A stretch of DNA of 13,961 nucleotides from DAOTZS01 sp034434335 (GTDB lineage: Bacteria > Chloroflexota > Anaerolineae > CG2-30-64-16), in the NCBI GenBank assembly GCA_034434335.1, contig DAOTZS010000009.1, positions 1 to 13,961 of the forward strand. The letters run 5' to 3'. How positions within the stretch are numbered: the first letter of the stretch is position 1; every line of letters begins with the position of its first letter. Below are positions 1-6,919 of the stretch, one piece after another. The notes below the pieces were generated by a model. The model was not told the DNA's origin, made no database searches, and worked only from the letters and a program-made list of their open reading frames with translations. The translations under genes and the position numbers were made by a program.

Positions 1-3000
1 CCGAAGGCAGCAAGCTGCTGACCGAACACTGGGATGACGCGTTGCCTCTCAGGATGGATGAGCTCCCCGACCGACCGGCGCTGCGGGAGTACCAGCGGGT
101 AGAGTTGCCCCTCTACGAACCGGACACACCAGAAAAGCTTGACCTGCTGGTAGCCGAGCTCAGCAGTGCGGACTACCTGATCATTGCCAGCAATCGGCTG
201 TACAGGCCGATAGGCCGTCTGCCGGGACGTTATCCGCTGACCAGCCAGTATTATCGCCTGCTCTGGGGTGGCGAGCTGGGCTATCAGCTTGTGGCCGAGT
301 TTGCCGTCTATCCAGGTCTGGGCCATTTGGTGATCCCCGATGACCACGCGGACGAGAGCTTCACGGTTTACGATCACCCCCGGGTATTCATCTTTGCCAA
401 CGTAGAACGTCTGAGCGCTGCACGGCTGCGCGCGCGGTTGGGGCGTTACCTGCCGCTGGGGTGCGTGGTTCCCACGCTGATCCGCTCCGCCGGCGGGCAG
501 GGAGTGGGCCCAACCCTGGCAGCCCGGCCTCCGGGCCGTGCGCGCTATTGGACCCAGGCGCCGGCCCCCCAGGCACCCCTTACGCTCAAGGAGCCGGTAG
601 ATACCCTTCCACCAGTGCACGATTTCCGGTGGAACCGCTTCGCAGCCACCTGGGCATCTGTGGCGGCGCTGCTGTGGTGGTTTGTCGTGAGCCTGTTCGG
701 CTGGCTGGCGTGGCCATTGCTCTTCCCCTTGCTGAGGGGGCTACGCGATAAGGGCTACGGGTTGGCCAGGGCCTTGGGATGGCTGCTGGTAGGGTGGGTG
801 CATTGGCTGGGGGTCAGCCTCCATTGGTGGGAGAACCGGGCCTGGGTCGTCGCGCTCCTGTTGGCGCTGCTGGCACTGGCGGGATGGCTGGCCTGGCAGG
901 CCCAACGACAGATGCTGGCCCGCTTCTGGGCCACGCAGCGCCGCCTGATTTGGGGTGAGGAAGCGGTCTTTGCCCTGGCTTTTGTGGCGTTTGTCCTTGT
1001 CCGCCTGCTGAACCCCGACCTCTGGCAGCCCTGGAACGGCGGCGAGAAGTACATGGAGTTTGCCTTTCTGAACGCCATCCTGCGCAGCGCTCATTTCCCG
1101 CCTTATGACCCCTATTTCGCCGGCGGCATCATCAACTACTATTACTACGGGCTTTATCTGGTCAGCCTGCCCATCAAGTTGACGGGTATCGCGCCCGAAG
1201 TGGCCTTCAACCTGGCAATTCCAGCCCTGTTTGCCTTGACTGCTCTGGGTGTTTTCAGTGTCGGTATGAGCCTGGCCGGGGGCCTTGGCAGGCCAATACC
1301 CGAAGGGGGTCGAGACCGCCGGGTGGGGTTTGAGCCTCGGTCAACCTTGCTGTCCGGCTATCGGGCTGCTGGCCCCATCCTGTCCGTGCTCCTGGTGGTG
1401 ATCATGGGCAATCTGGCTTCGGGCAGGGAGTTGTGGCGAAGCCTGATCCGGCTGGGCGGTGGTGCCTCAGCGCCAGGAGGCTTCCTGGCTGCCGTGGCGA
1501 TGGGGTTGTCTCGGCTGCTGACTGGCCAGGGAGGGCTAGACTACGACTATTGGGCCGTGAGCCGGGTGATCCCTTATACGATCAACGAGTTTCCCCTATG
1601 GACTTTCACCTTTGCAGACCTGCACCCGCATCTGATTGCCATGCCGTTCGGGCTGGCCCTGGTGGGCCTGGCGCTGAACTGGGTGCTGGGATTTGCTGGT
1701 GCGCAGTCGGCAGAGGTGGACGCTCGCCAGCGGCGCTGGCTGGTCGCCAATCTGCTTCTACTTGCTCTGAGCGTGGGGGCTATGGCAGTTATCAATACCT
1801 GGGACCTGCCGACCTATCTCGTGTTGGTGGTGGGGGCATTGGCGCTGGCGGCCTGGAGGCAGAGACAGCCTCTCGGGTTGGTTGCCACCCTCCTTGGGGT
1901 TGTCGCGATAGGGCTGTTGGCTTGGGGCGCTTACGGGCCGTTTTACGTGCATTATCAGGCACAGGTTGGGGACACAGACGGAGGTTTGCTCAGACGGTAT
2001 CTGGGTTGGGCCGCCGAAGGGAGCCCACTGGATGCATGGCTATGGGTCTGGGGTTTCTTCTTGTTCCTGGCCTATAGCTTTGTCCTGGTCGAGCTGCTCC
2101 GGCCGCGGCCGCTTTCCCCAGGCAGGACCGGATCTGAAAGCACGGAAGAGCCCGAGGTGTCGGCCCAACAGCCTATGTGGGCCACGAGTCGGCCTGCTCA
2201 TTTGCGTCTGCTGGGATTGCTGATCTGGGCAGGCGTCGGGATGTTGCTGGCGGTTGCAGGGCGACCTACCGCCGCGCTGGCCGTGGTGCCCTTTGGGCTG
2301 GCGCTCCCTTGGGTATTGGCGCGCGAACGCAAGGCCGAGGATGCCTTTGCTGGGCTGTTGCTGGCCTTGGGCCTGGCCATCCTCGCTGGTACAGAGCTGG
2401 TATACTTGCGCGACTTTCTGCATGGCACCGAATGGTATCGGATGAACACGGTGTTCAAGTTCTCGATGCCGGCGTGGTTGTTCCTGGGGCTGGCGGGCGG
2501 TGTCGTCCTGCCGAGGTTGTGGAGGGCCTCGGGCCTCGGCCCACCCTGGATAAAAATGCCATGGCGATGGGCGGTGGTCACACTGTTAGGTTGCGGGTTC
2601 ATCTTCCTGCCTTTTGGGGTCCCGGCACGTGTTGCCGACCGGTTTCCGGGCCCCCGGCCGCCTATTGGCACATTGGATGGCACCGCATTCATGCAGGTTG
2701 GGCGTTACACCTGGCCCGACGCCGACCATACTATAGAACTGAGCTACGACCTTCAGGCGATTCGCTGGCTGTTGGACTACGTAGTTGGCACGCCGGTGGT
2801 GGCCGAGGCGCCGGCCGGAGGATATGATATCGGGGGTCAGCATGTCGGCTATGATTACTATCGCGCGGGCGGGTTACGGGTTGCCAGCCTGACAGGATTT
2901 CCCACGTTCGTGGGTCAGCATCAATATGAGCAGCGGCCTGCCGACCAGGTGGCCGAGCGGACGACCCTTGGTCAGACCTTCTTTCGCACAACTGATATTG

Positions 3001-3179
3001 CCCTGGCCAGGCAATTGCTGCGCGATCTACGGGTGGGCTATATCTACGTCGGTACTCTGGAGCGTATTCTCTTCCCGTCCGAAGGGTTGCGCAAGTTCGA
3101 TGTGATGGTGGAATTGGGTGATCTGGAGGTGGTGTATCGCAATCAGCGGGTGACGGTTTACCGTGTGAGAGGGTTGTGA
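1..3179 (+). CDS. GT-C glycosyltransferase-like / YYY-domain (DUF2298) membrane protein, 5'-truncated by window edge
   Basis: The frame is open from base 3 to the TGA at 3177-3179. A TTG at 42 could be taken as a start, but the codons before it (GSKLLTEHWDDALPL) read as normal protein, so the true start lies left of the window. The first ~200 residues are hydrophilic and resemble the extracytoplasmic tail of GT39-type glycosyltransferases that in Chloroflexota are fused to this domain. From about base 640 a polytopic Chlor_Arch_YYY domain (TIGR03662/DUF2298) follows. Its marks are PPYDPYFAGG near 1099-1128, the NYYYYG motif (tyrosines 1137-1148), NEFPLWTFTFADLHPH from 1584, and YLRDF...RMNTVFKF near 2401-2463. 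A soluble C-terminal segment ends with GYIYVGTLER. The same landmarks occur in the gene at 4297, so the two are paralogues. The family has no proven biochemical function; a role in lipid-linked sugar transfer at the outer membrane face is inferred from its fusion and neighbours. Confidence 0.88.
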   Translation, partial: EGSKLLTEHWDDALPLRMDELPDRPALREYQRVELPLYEPDTPEKLDLLVAELSSADYLIIASNRLYRPIGRLPGRYPLTSQYYRLLWGGELGYQLVAEFAVYPGLGHLVIPDDHADESFTVYDHPRVFIFANVERLSAARLRARLGRYLPLGCVVPTLIRSAGGQGVGPTLAARPPGRARYWTQAPAPQAPLTLKEPVDTLPPVHDFRWNRFAATWASVAALLWWFVVSLFGWLAWPLLFPLLRGLRDKGYGLARALGWLLVGWVHWLGVSLHWWENRAWVVALLLALLALAGWLAWQAQRQMLARFWATQRRLIWGEEAVFALAFVAFVLVRLLNPDLWQPWNGGEKYMEFAFLNAILRSAHFPPYDPYFAGGIINYYYYGLYLVSLPIKLTGIAPEVAFNLAIPALFALTALGVFSVGMSLAGGLGRPIPEGGRDRRVGFEPRSTLLSGYRAAGPILSVLLVVIMGNLASGRELWRSLIRLGGGASAPGGFLAAVAMGLSRLLTGQGGLDYDYWAVSRVIPYTINEFPLWTFTFADLHPHLIAMPFGLALVGLALNWVLGFAGAQSAEVDARQRRWLVANLLLLALSVGAMAVINTWDLPTYLVLVVGALALAAWRQRQPLGLVATLLGVVAIGLLAWGAYGPFYVHYQAQVGDTDGGLLRRYLGWAAEGSPLDAWLWVWGFFLFLAYSFVLVELLRPRPLSPGRTGSESTEEPEVSAQQPMWATSRPAHLRLLGLLIWAGVGMLLAVAGRPTAALAVVPFGLALPWVLARERKAEDAFAGLLLALGLAILAGTELVYLRDFLHGTEWYRMNTVFKFSMPAWLFLGLAGGVVLPRLWRASGLGPPWIKMPWRWAVVTLLGCGFIFLPFGVPARVADRFPGPRPPIGTLDGTAFMQVGRYTWPDADHTIELSYDLQAIRWLLDYVVGTPVVAEAPAGGYDIGGQHVGYDYYRAGGLRVASLTGFPTFVGQHQYEQRPADQVAERTTLGQTFFRTTDIALARQLLRDLRVGYIYVGTLERILFPSEGLRKFDVMVELGDLEVVYRNQRVTVYRVRGL

Positions 3180-3209
3180 GTGGTCTGGAGAGACTGGGTC
3201 TATGATGGT

Positions 3210-3238
3210 TTGGCTCTGTATGCTCGTCATGCTAGAAT
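3210..3238 (+). promoter_or_regulatory. Candidate sigma-70 promoter for the restriction-modification remnant
   Basis: TTGGCT (3210-3215) and TAGAAT (3233-3238) are separated by exactly 17 bases. The -10 box matches the consensus at 5 of 6 positions and the -35 box at 4 of 6. It lies about 130 bases before the methyltransferase start at 3368, downstream of the first YYY gene's stop. The call rests on pattern alone; such matches also arise by chance. The rest of 3180-3367 shows nothing else I can name. Confidence 0.3.
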
Positions 3239-3503
3239 TACAGTTACCATATGCATCAGGGGTGGGCGGCTGGTCATCTGTACTAAAAGGGAAGCTGACG
3301 GGGTCCGAGGCGCGCGTTGTTTGCCATGGCGAGTTGCATCCAGGTTGTAGTGATATGGGGGTAACTCATGGATAAGGTCAAGATTGCTCCAGCGTTTGAT
3401 CCGATGGCTGACTTCATTCTCTACGAAGGTGACTGTCTCGATCTACTGCCTCACATTCCTGACGGGTTTGTGAAGCTGGTTGTCACGTCGCCACCGTATA
3501 ATC

Positions 3504-3527
3504 TAGTGCCGTGTTAAGCTAGATTCT
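3504..3527 (+). repeat. Left terminal inverted repeat of the MITE-like element
   Basis: Twenty-four bases starting TAGTGCCGTG and ending AGATTCT. It pairs with 3744-3767 at 20 of 24 positions and begins with the TA shared with the methyltransferase codon CTA. Confidence 0.8.
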
Positions 3528-3743
3528 GGCATTTTGCAGTCAGTGCGTTACCCCTCTTACCCCCTTTCCCCCGCTCTCCCCTGGGAGGGGAGAGCGGGGG
3601 AAATCCCAAGTGTGGTGGTTTCTGGGGCGGCGAAGCCGCCCCAGAAACCACCTTAATGCCGATCTCCCCGCCCCCTGATAGGGGGCGTCCCGCTGCGCGG
3701 GAGGCAAGCACGGGCCGGGGGTGGGGGTCAATCCGGAAAGTGT

Positions 3744-3767
3744 AGAATCCAGCTTTACAAAGCACTA
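3744..3767 (-). repeat. Right terminal inverted repeat of the MITE-like element
   Basis: Twenty-four bases starting AGAATCCAGC and ending AGCACTA, the imperfect reverse complement of 3504-3527. The final TA is the second copy of the presumed target duplication. Confidence 0.8.
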
Positions 3768-3988
3768 GGCAAGCCTTAGAAGTATCCCAACAAAAGATAC
3801 TTCAAGGGGCCCAAAAAAGGGTGAGCTTAGTGGAAATCCTTGCGTATCAGGCCAATGACGAGATCGGTCTATGACCCGGATATGCCTGAAATCAGTGTTC
3901 CGCCGCAGGTTGTGCGTCTGGGGGCAGCCCCGGTACAGCCGCAGCTATTTGAGCAGCCGGCATCGTACGTCGCGCAGGAGCAGCAGGA

Positions 3989-4214
3989 ATGAGAGTGGTC
4001 TACGAATACTCCCATCTGGGTGGAGCTGAGATTCTGCGGGTGCGCTACCCAGAACATGAGCGCGAGGTCTATGAAGTCATTGCTCAAGTGACGGCGAGGA
4101 GAATTAAGATCAGCGAAGAGAGAACGATTGGTATACGATATTGAACGACTGAAACGGCATTTCCCGGCTGTCCCCGTCAAGGTAATCCTGATCGATGTAG
4201 ACGACTGTAGCTAG
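3989..4214 (+). pseudogene. BglII-like type II restriction endonuclease pseudogene (N-terminal piece plus probable C-terminal piece)
   Basis: The ATG at 3989 overlaps the methyltransferase stop as ATGA and has a Shine-Dalgarno GGAG at 3977-3980, 8 bases upstream, the usual layout of a translationally coupled R gene. The frame gives 51 residues: MRVVYEYSHLGGAEILRVRY, then PEHEREVYEVIAQVTARRIK, then ISEERT, ending at TGA 4142-4144. The YSHLGGAEIL start followed by a KIS.E.T segment resembles the N-terminus of BglII-family endonucleases, which are normally over 200 residues. In another frame, 4128-4211 reads LVYDIERLKRHFPAVPVK followed by VILIDVDD and a TAG at 4212. That looks like the end of a soluble protein and may be the C-terminus of the same enzyme, brought close by an internal deletion that also shifted the frame. 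No catalytic core remains. The family call is from recalled similarity; DNA specificity cannot be read from the fragment. Confidence 0.6.
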
Positions 4215-4296
4215 ACCTTGTCACTTCTGGCCAACGATTTGCCCGTCATGATTCTGACTATCTCGTGGCGGAATCCATAGCTGAGCGCTTAGCAAG

Positions 4297-6897
4297 ATGA
4301 TTCTATCTGCCTTCCTGTGGTGGCTGGTGCTTCAACTCTTGGGCCTGATGGCTCTGCCCCTGACGTGGTGCCTGTTTGCCCGTCTGCCTGGCCGGGGCTA
4401 TGCGCTGGCTAAGCCGTTGGGGTTGTTGTTGGCTGCCTTTTTCCTTTGGCTGGGGGGCACTTTCCGGCTGCTCCCCAATACGGCCGGCGGCGGCCTGGGG
4501 GCAGTGGCAGGCCTTGCGGCCCTCTCTTCCTGGTTGGGCCGACGAGCGTGGCACCAGGTTTCCCGTTCTACCACCTCCCGGCGGCCGATCTTGGGTTGGT
4601 TGCGCGCTAACTGGCCGCTCGTGTTGAGCACGGAACTGCTTTTCTTGCTCGTGTTTGTTGGGTGGACTGTCTTCAGGGCGTATAATCCCGATATCGCCGG
4701 CACCGAAAAGCCGATGGAGTTTGCCTTCGTCAATGGGGTGCTGGGCAGCCGCTTCTTTCCCCCTCACGACCCCTGGCTTTCAGGCTACGCCATCAGCTAT
4801 TACTACTTCGGGTATGTGATGCTGGGGATGCTGATCCGCCTGACAGGTGTGGAACCGGCGGTGGGGTTCAACCTGGGTGTGGCGTCCTGGTACGCTTTGG
4901 CCATGGTAGGAGCGTTCGGGGTGGCCTATGAGCTGGTGAAGCTGGCAGAGAGTGGGCGGGGTGGTTCAGGCTGGGGCCGCAGTATCCGTTATGGGCTGCT
5001 TGGCGCGTTGCTGGTTGGGTTTATAGGGAATCTGGAAGGCCTGGTAGAAGTGGCCTATAACCGTGGCTGGTTGCCCCTGGCCTGGATCCAGTGGCTGGAC
5101 ATCAAGAACCTGACGAGCAGCCCGCCCTCGGGCACGTGGACTGGCGGTTTCTGGTGGTGGTGGCGGGCTTCGCGAGTGGTGCATGACAAGGACCTGTTGG
5201 GAAACTCGGTCGAGGTCATTGATGAGTTCCCCTTCTTCAGCTTCTTGCTGGGCGATATGCATCCACACGTCCTGGCCCTGCCGTTCGCGTTGCTGGCGAT
5301 TGGGTTAGCGCTGAATTTGTTGCTCTCTAGCCTGGAGACACAGGGCCCGAAGCTCGAGGTTCGCTCGCTGTGGCATTGGCTTGGCGATGTAACTGGCCTC
5401 CGTACACCTGGCATTCTCCTGTACGCCGTGACCCTGGGCGCGTTGGCATTCCTCAACACGTGGGATTTCCCAATCTATGTCGCCCTGGCAACGTTGGCGC
5501 TGGGGGCTGGGCTGGCAGTGCGAGAGGGGCTCACCTGGGGTGTCGTGAGCCGGGCCGCCAGTGGAGCGGTGATCTTTGCCCTGTTGGGATGGCTGTGCTA
5601 TTTGCCTTTTTATATGGGTTTCCAGTCGCAACTGGGCGGCGTACTCCCTAACCTCCTCTTCCCCACCCGGCTCAGTCAGTTTCTGCTGATGTTCGGTCCT
5701 TTCTTGGTCGTGGTGGTCTTCCTGTTTGCGCTGCTGAGCCTGGAACCTGGCCGGCCGGTGGCTGGCACAGGTGATGCGCAGGGACAGGTGACGGAGCTCA
5801 GGCCCGATGTGCGCTATCCTATCTTGAGGCAAGTTCTTCGCCTCTTGCCCTGGACCATTGGCCTGCCCCTCCTTTTGGTGGTGCTGATCATCTTGGGGTT
5901 CGCCATTCTGCCGCAGGGCCGTGCCTATGCTGAGACGTTGCTTCAGGACCCGGCTGTAGCAGCCAATGTGGGTGGGCACTCGCTGGCCCAACTGGCAGGG
6001 CTGGTGGCACGTGTGCGGCTGGCTACCCCTTGGACCTTTCTGCTATTAGCCGGCCTGATTGCCTGGTCTGGTGCCATCTTGTGGGCACGGCTGTCAGCAA
6101 AGGGTGCGGTCCAGCAAGGAAGCGGGCAAGCAGCGCCGGCCAACGGCCTTACGCAGTCGGACCTTTTTGCCGTGTTGATGGTTGGCCTGGCCCTGCTGCT
6201 CACCCTCAGCGTGGAGTTCGTCTACCTGCGTGACCTATTTGGCACACGCATGAACACTGTCTTCAAGTTCTATTACCAGGCCTGGGTCTTGCTGGGGCTG
6301 GCTGCCGCCTATGGACTGAGCCGGTTGGCCGTGGCCACGACCCCGCGAGGGCTGAAGGTGCCGGGGCTGGTACTGGCTGGGTTGCTCATCGCTGGCTGCC
6401 TTTGTTATCCTGTAGCAGCCATTCCCAGCAAAGCCGATGGCTTTCAAGCCGAGCCAACTCTGGATGGCCTCGCCTATTTGCGGCGCTACAATCCGGGCGA
6501 CATGGCGGCAATCGAGTGGTTGCGCGCCAATGTGCCCCCAACCGCCGTGGTCCTGGAGGCCAGCGGTGGCTCGTATAGCCCAGAGGGCGCGGGGCGGGTG
6601 TCTATGGCGACCGGCAATCCTACGTTGCTGGGGTGGGATTTCCATGAGATGCAATGGCGCGGCAAGGCTTACAACGATCTGACCGCTGGCCGGCTTGAGG
6701 CATTGGAGCGCATCTATCGTACGGCTCGGCCGGAGGAGTTGCCGGGTCTGCTCGCCCGGTGGGGCATAGATTACGTGTATGTGGGTGCCCTGGAGCGGAA
6801 CAAGTATGGCATCGGCGATGCCAGCCTGGCACGTTTTGACCGCTCTCTGAAGCTGGTGTACGATCGCGATGGGGTGAAGATCTATGCAGCCAGGTGA
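4297..6897 (+). CDS. Chlor_Arch_YYY (DUF2298) polytopic membrane protein
   Basis: This 866-residue protein is a single-domain member of TIGR03662/DUF2298, whose stand-alone members are usually 700-900 residues. The start is fixed: an in-frame TGA at 4282 leaves only four codons before this ATG. No good Shine-Dalgarno precedes it. Landmarks are EKPMEF (137-142), PPHDP (155-159), SYYYFGY (167-173), DEFPFFSFLLGDMHPH (309-324) and VYLRDLFGTRMNTVFKF (642-658). The C-terminal soluble part contains GIDYVYVGALER (from 823). The D320/H322/H324 cluster and the YLRD and RMNTVFKF motifs are shared with the first gene and would be the places to look for an active site. Hydrophobic segments fill most of residues 1-710. 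It opens a three-gene operon, its stop overlapping the region of the next gene's possible starts. Function is unproven; handling of lipid-linked sugars is inferred from the neighbouring glycosyltransferases. Confidence 0.92.
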   Translation: MILSAFLWWLVLQLLGLMALPLTWCLFARLPGRGYALAKPLGLLLAAFFLWLGGTFRLLPNTAGGGLGAVAGLAALSSWLGRRAWHQVSRSTTSRRPILGWLRANWPLVLSTELLFLLVFVGWTVFRAYNPDIAGTEKPMEFAFVNGVLGSRFFPPHDPWLSGYAISYYYFGYVMLGMLIRLTGVEPAVGFNLGVASWYALAMVGAFGVAYELVKLAESGRGGSGWGRSIRYGLLGALLVGFIGNLEGLVEVAYNRGWLPLAWIQWLDIKNLTSSPPSGTWTGGFWWWWRASRVVHDKDLLGNSVEVIDEFPFFSFLLGDMHPHVLALPFALLAIGLALNLLLSSLETQGPKLEVRSLWHWLGDVTGLRTPGILLYAVTLGALAFLNTWDFPIYVALATLALGAGLAVREGLTWGVVSRAASGAVIFALLGWLCYLPFYMGFQSQLGGVLPNLLFPTRLSQFLLMFGPFLVVVVFLFALLSLEPGRPVAGTGDAQGQVTELRPDVRYPILRQVLRLLPWTIGLPLLLVVLIILGFAILPQGRAYAETLLQDPAVAANVGGHSLAQLAGLVARVRLATPWTFLLLAGLIAWSGAILWARLSAKGAVQQGSGQAAPANGLTQSDLFAVLMVGLALLLTLSVEFVYLRDLFGTRMNTVFKFYYQAWVLLGLAAAYGLSRLAVATTPRGLKVPGLVLAGLLIAGCLCYPVAAIPSKADGFQAEPTLDGLAYLRRYNPGDMAAIEWLRANVPPTAVVLEASGGSYSPEGAGRVSMATGNPTLLGWDFHEMQWRGKAYNDLTAGRLEALERIYRTARPEELPGLLARWGIDYVYVGALERNKYGIGDASLARFDRSLKLVYDRDGVKIYAAR

Positions 6898-6919
6898 CCC
6901 TGGTACTCTCGGAGGCGCT

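Larger units (their letters stand above)
3504..3767. mobile_element. MITE-like non-autonomous element with 24 bp terminal inverted repeats and TA target duplication
   Basis: The first 24 bases (3504-3527) and the reverse complement of the last 24 (3744-3767) agree at 20 of 24 positions, both starting TAGTGC. If the outer TA is the duplicated target, the element proper is 3506-3765 (260 bp). There is no credible coding sequence inside; a minus-strand open frame over most of it is low-complexity. The interior is packed with perfect hairpins: 18 bp arms at 3565-3582/3586-3603, 18 bp arms at 3614-3631/3635-3652, 7 bp arms at 3669-3675/3681-3687, and 6 bp arms at 3688-3693/3697-3702. TA duplication and short inverted repeats fit mobilisation by an IS630/Tc1-mariner-type transposase supplied in trans; that link is inference. 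The insertion point is confirmed by the restored methyltransferase frame. Confidence 0.82.
3368..3992 (+). pseudogene. Beta-class DNA methyltransferase (N6-adenine/N4-cytosine) pseudogene, MITE-interrupted and internally deleted
   Basis: The ATG at 3368 follows a G-run (3357-3361) with 6-base spacing. It reads MDKVKIAPAFDPMADFILYE, then GDCLDLLPHIPDGFVKLVVT, then SPPYN: the usual N-terminus of an amino-methyltransferase with catalytic motif IV. At codon CTA (3503-3505) the frame enters an inserted element and stops at TAA 3515-3517. Removing the element with one TA copy (3506-3767) joins CTA to GGC AAG, restoring SPPYNLGK, the normal family continuation. The same frame then hits stops at 3777, 3822 and 3828 and lacks most of the catalytic domain. 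It next reads LRIRPMTRSVYDPD and runs to TGA 3990-3992; this resembles the RP...VY.P tail typical of these enzymes. The gene is therefore dead by insertion, a large internal deletion and stops. The identity of the 5' part is firm; that of the tail is probable. Confidence 0.72.

Noticed and set aside
3514..3765. Minus-strand 83-residue open frame across most of the MITE
   Set aside because: It is created by the GC-rich hairpins, is low-complexity and proline/glycine-rich, and has no recognisable domain or ribosome site.
6884..6919. ATG at 6884 as the start of the GT39-like gene
   Set aside because: It would overlap the upstream gene by 14 bases with no clear ribosome site, while GGAGG precedes the in-frame ATG at 6920.
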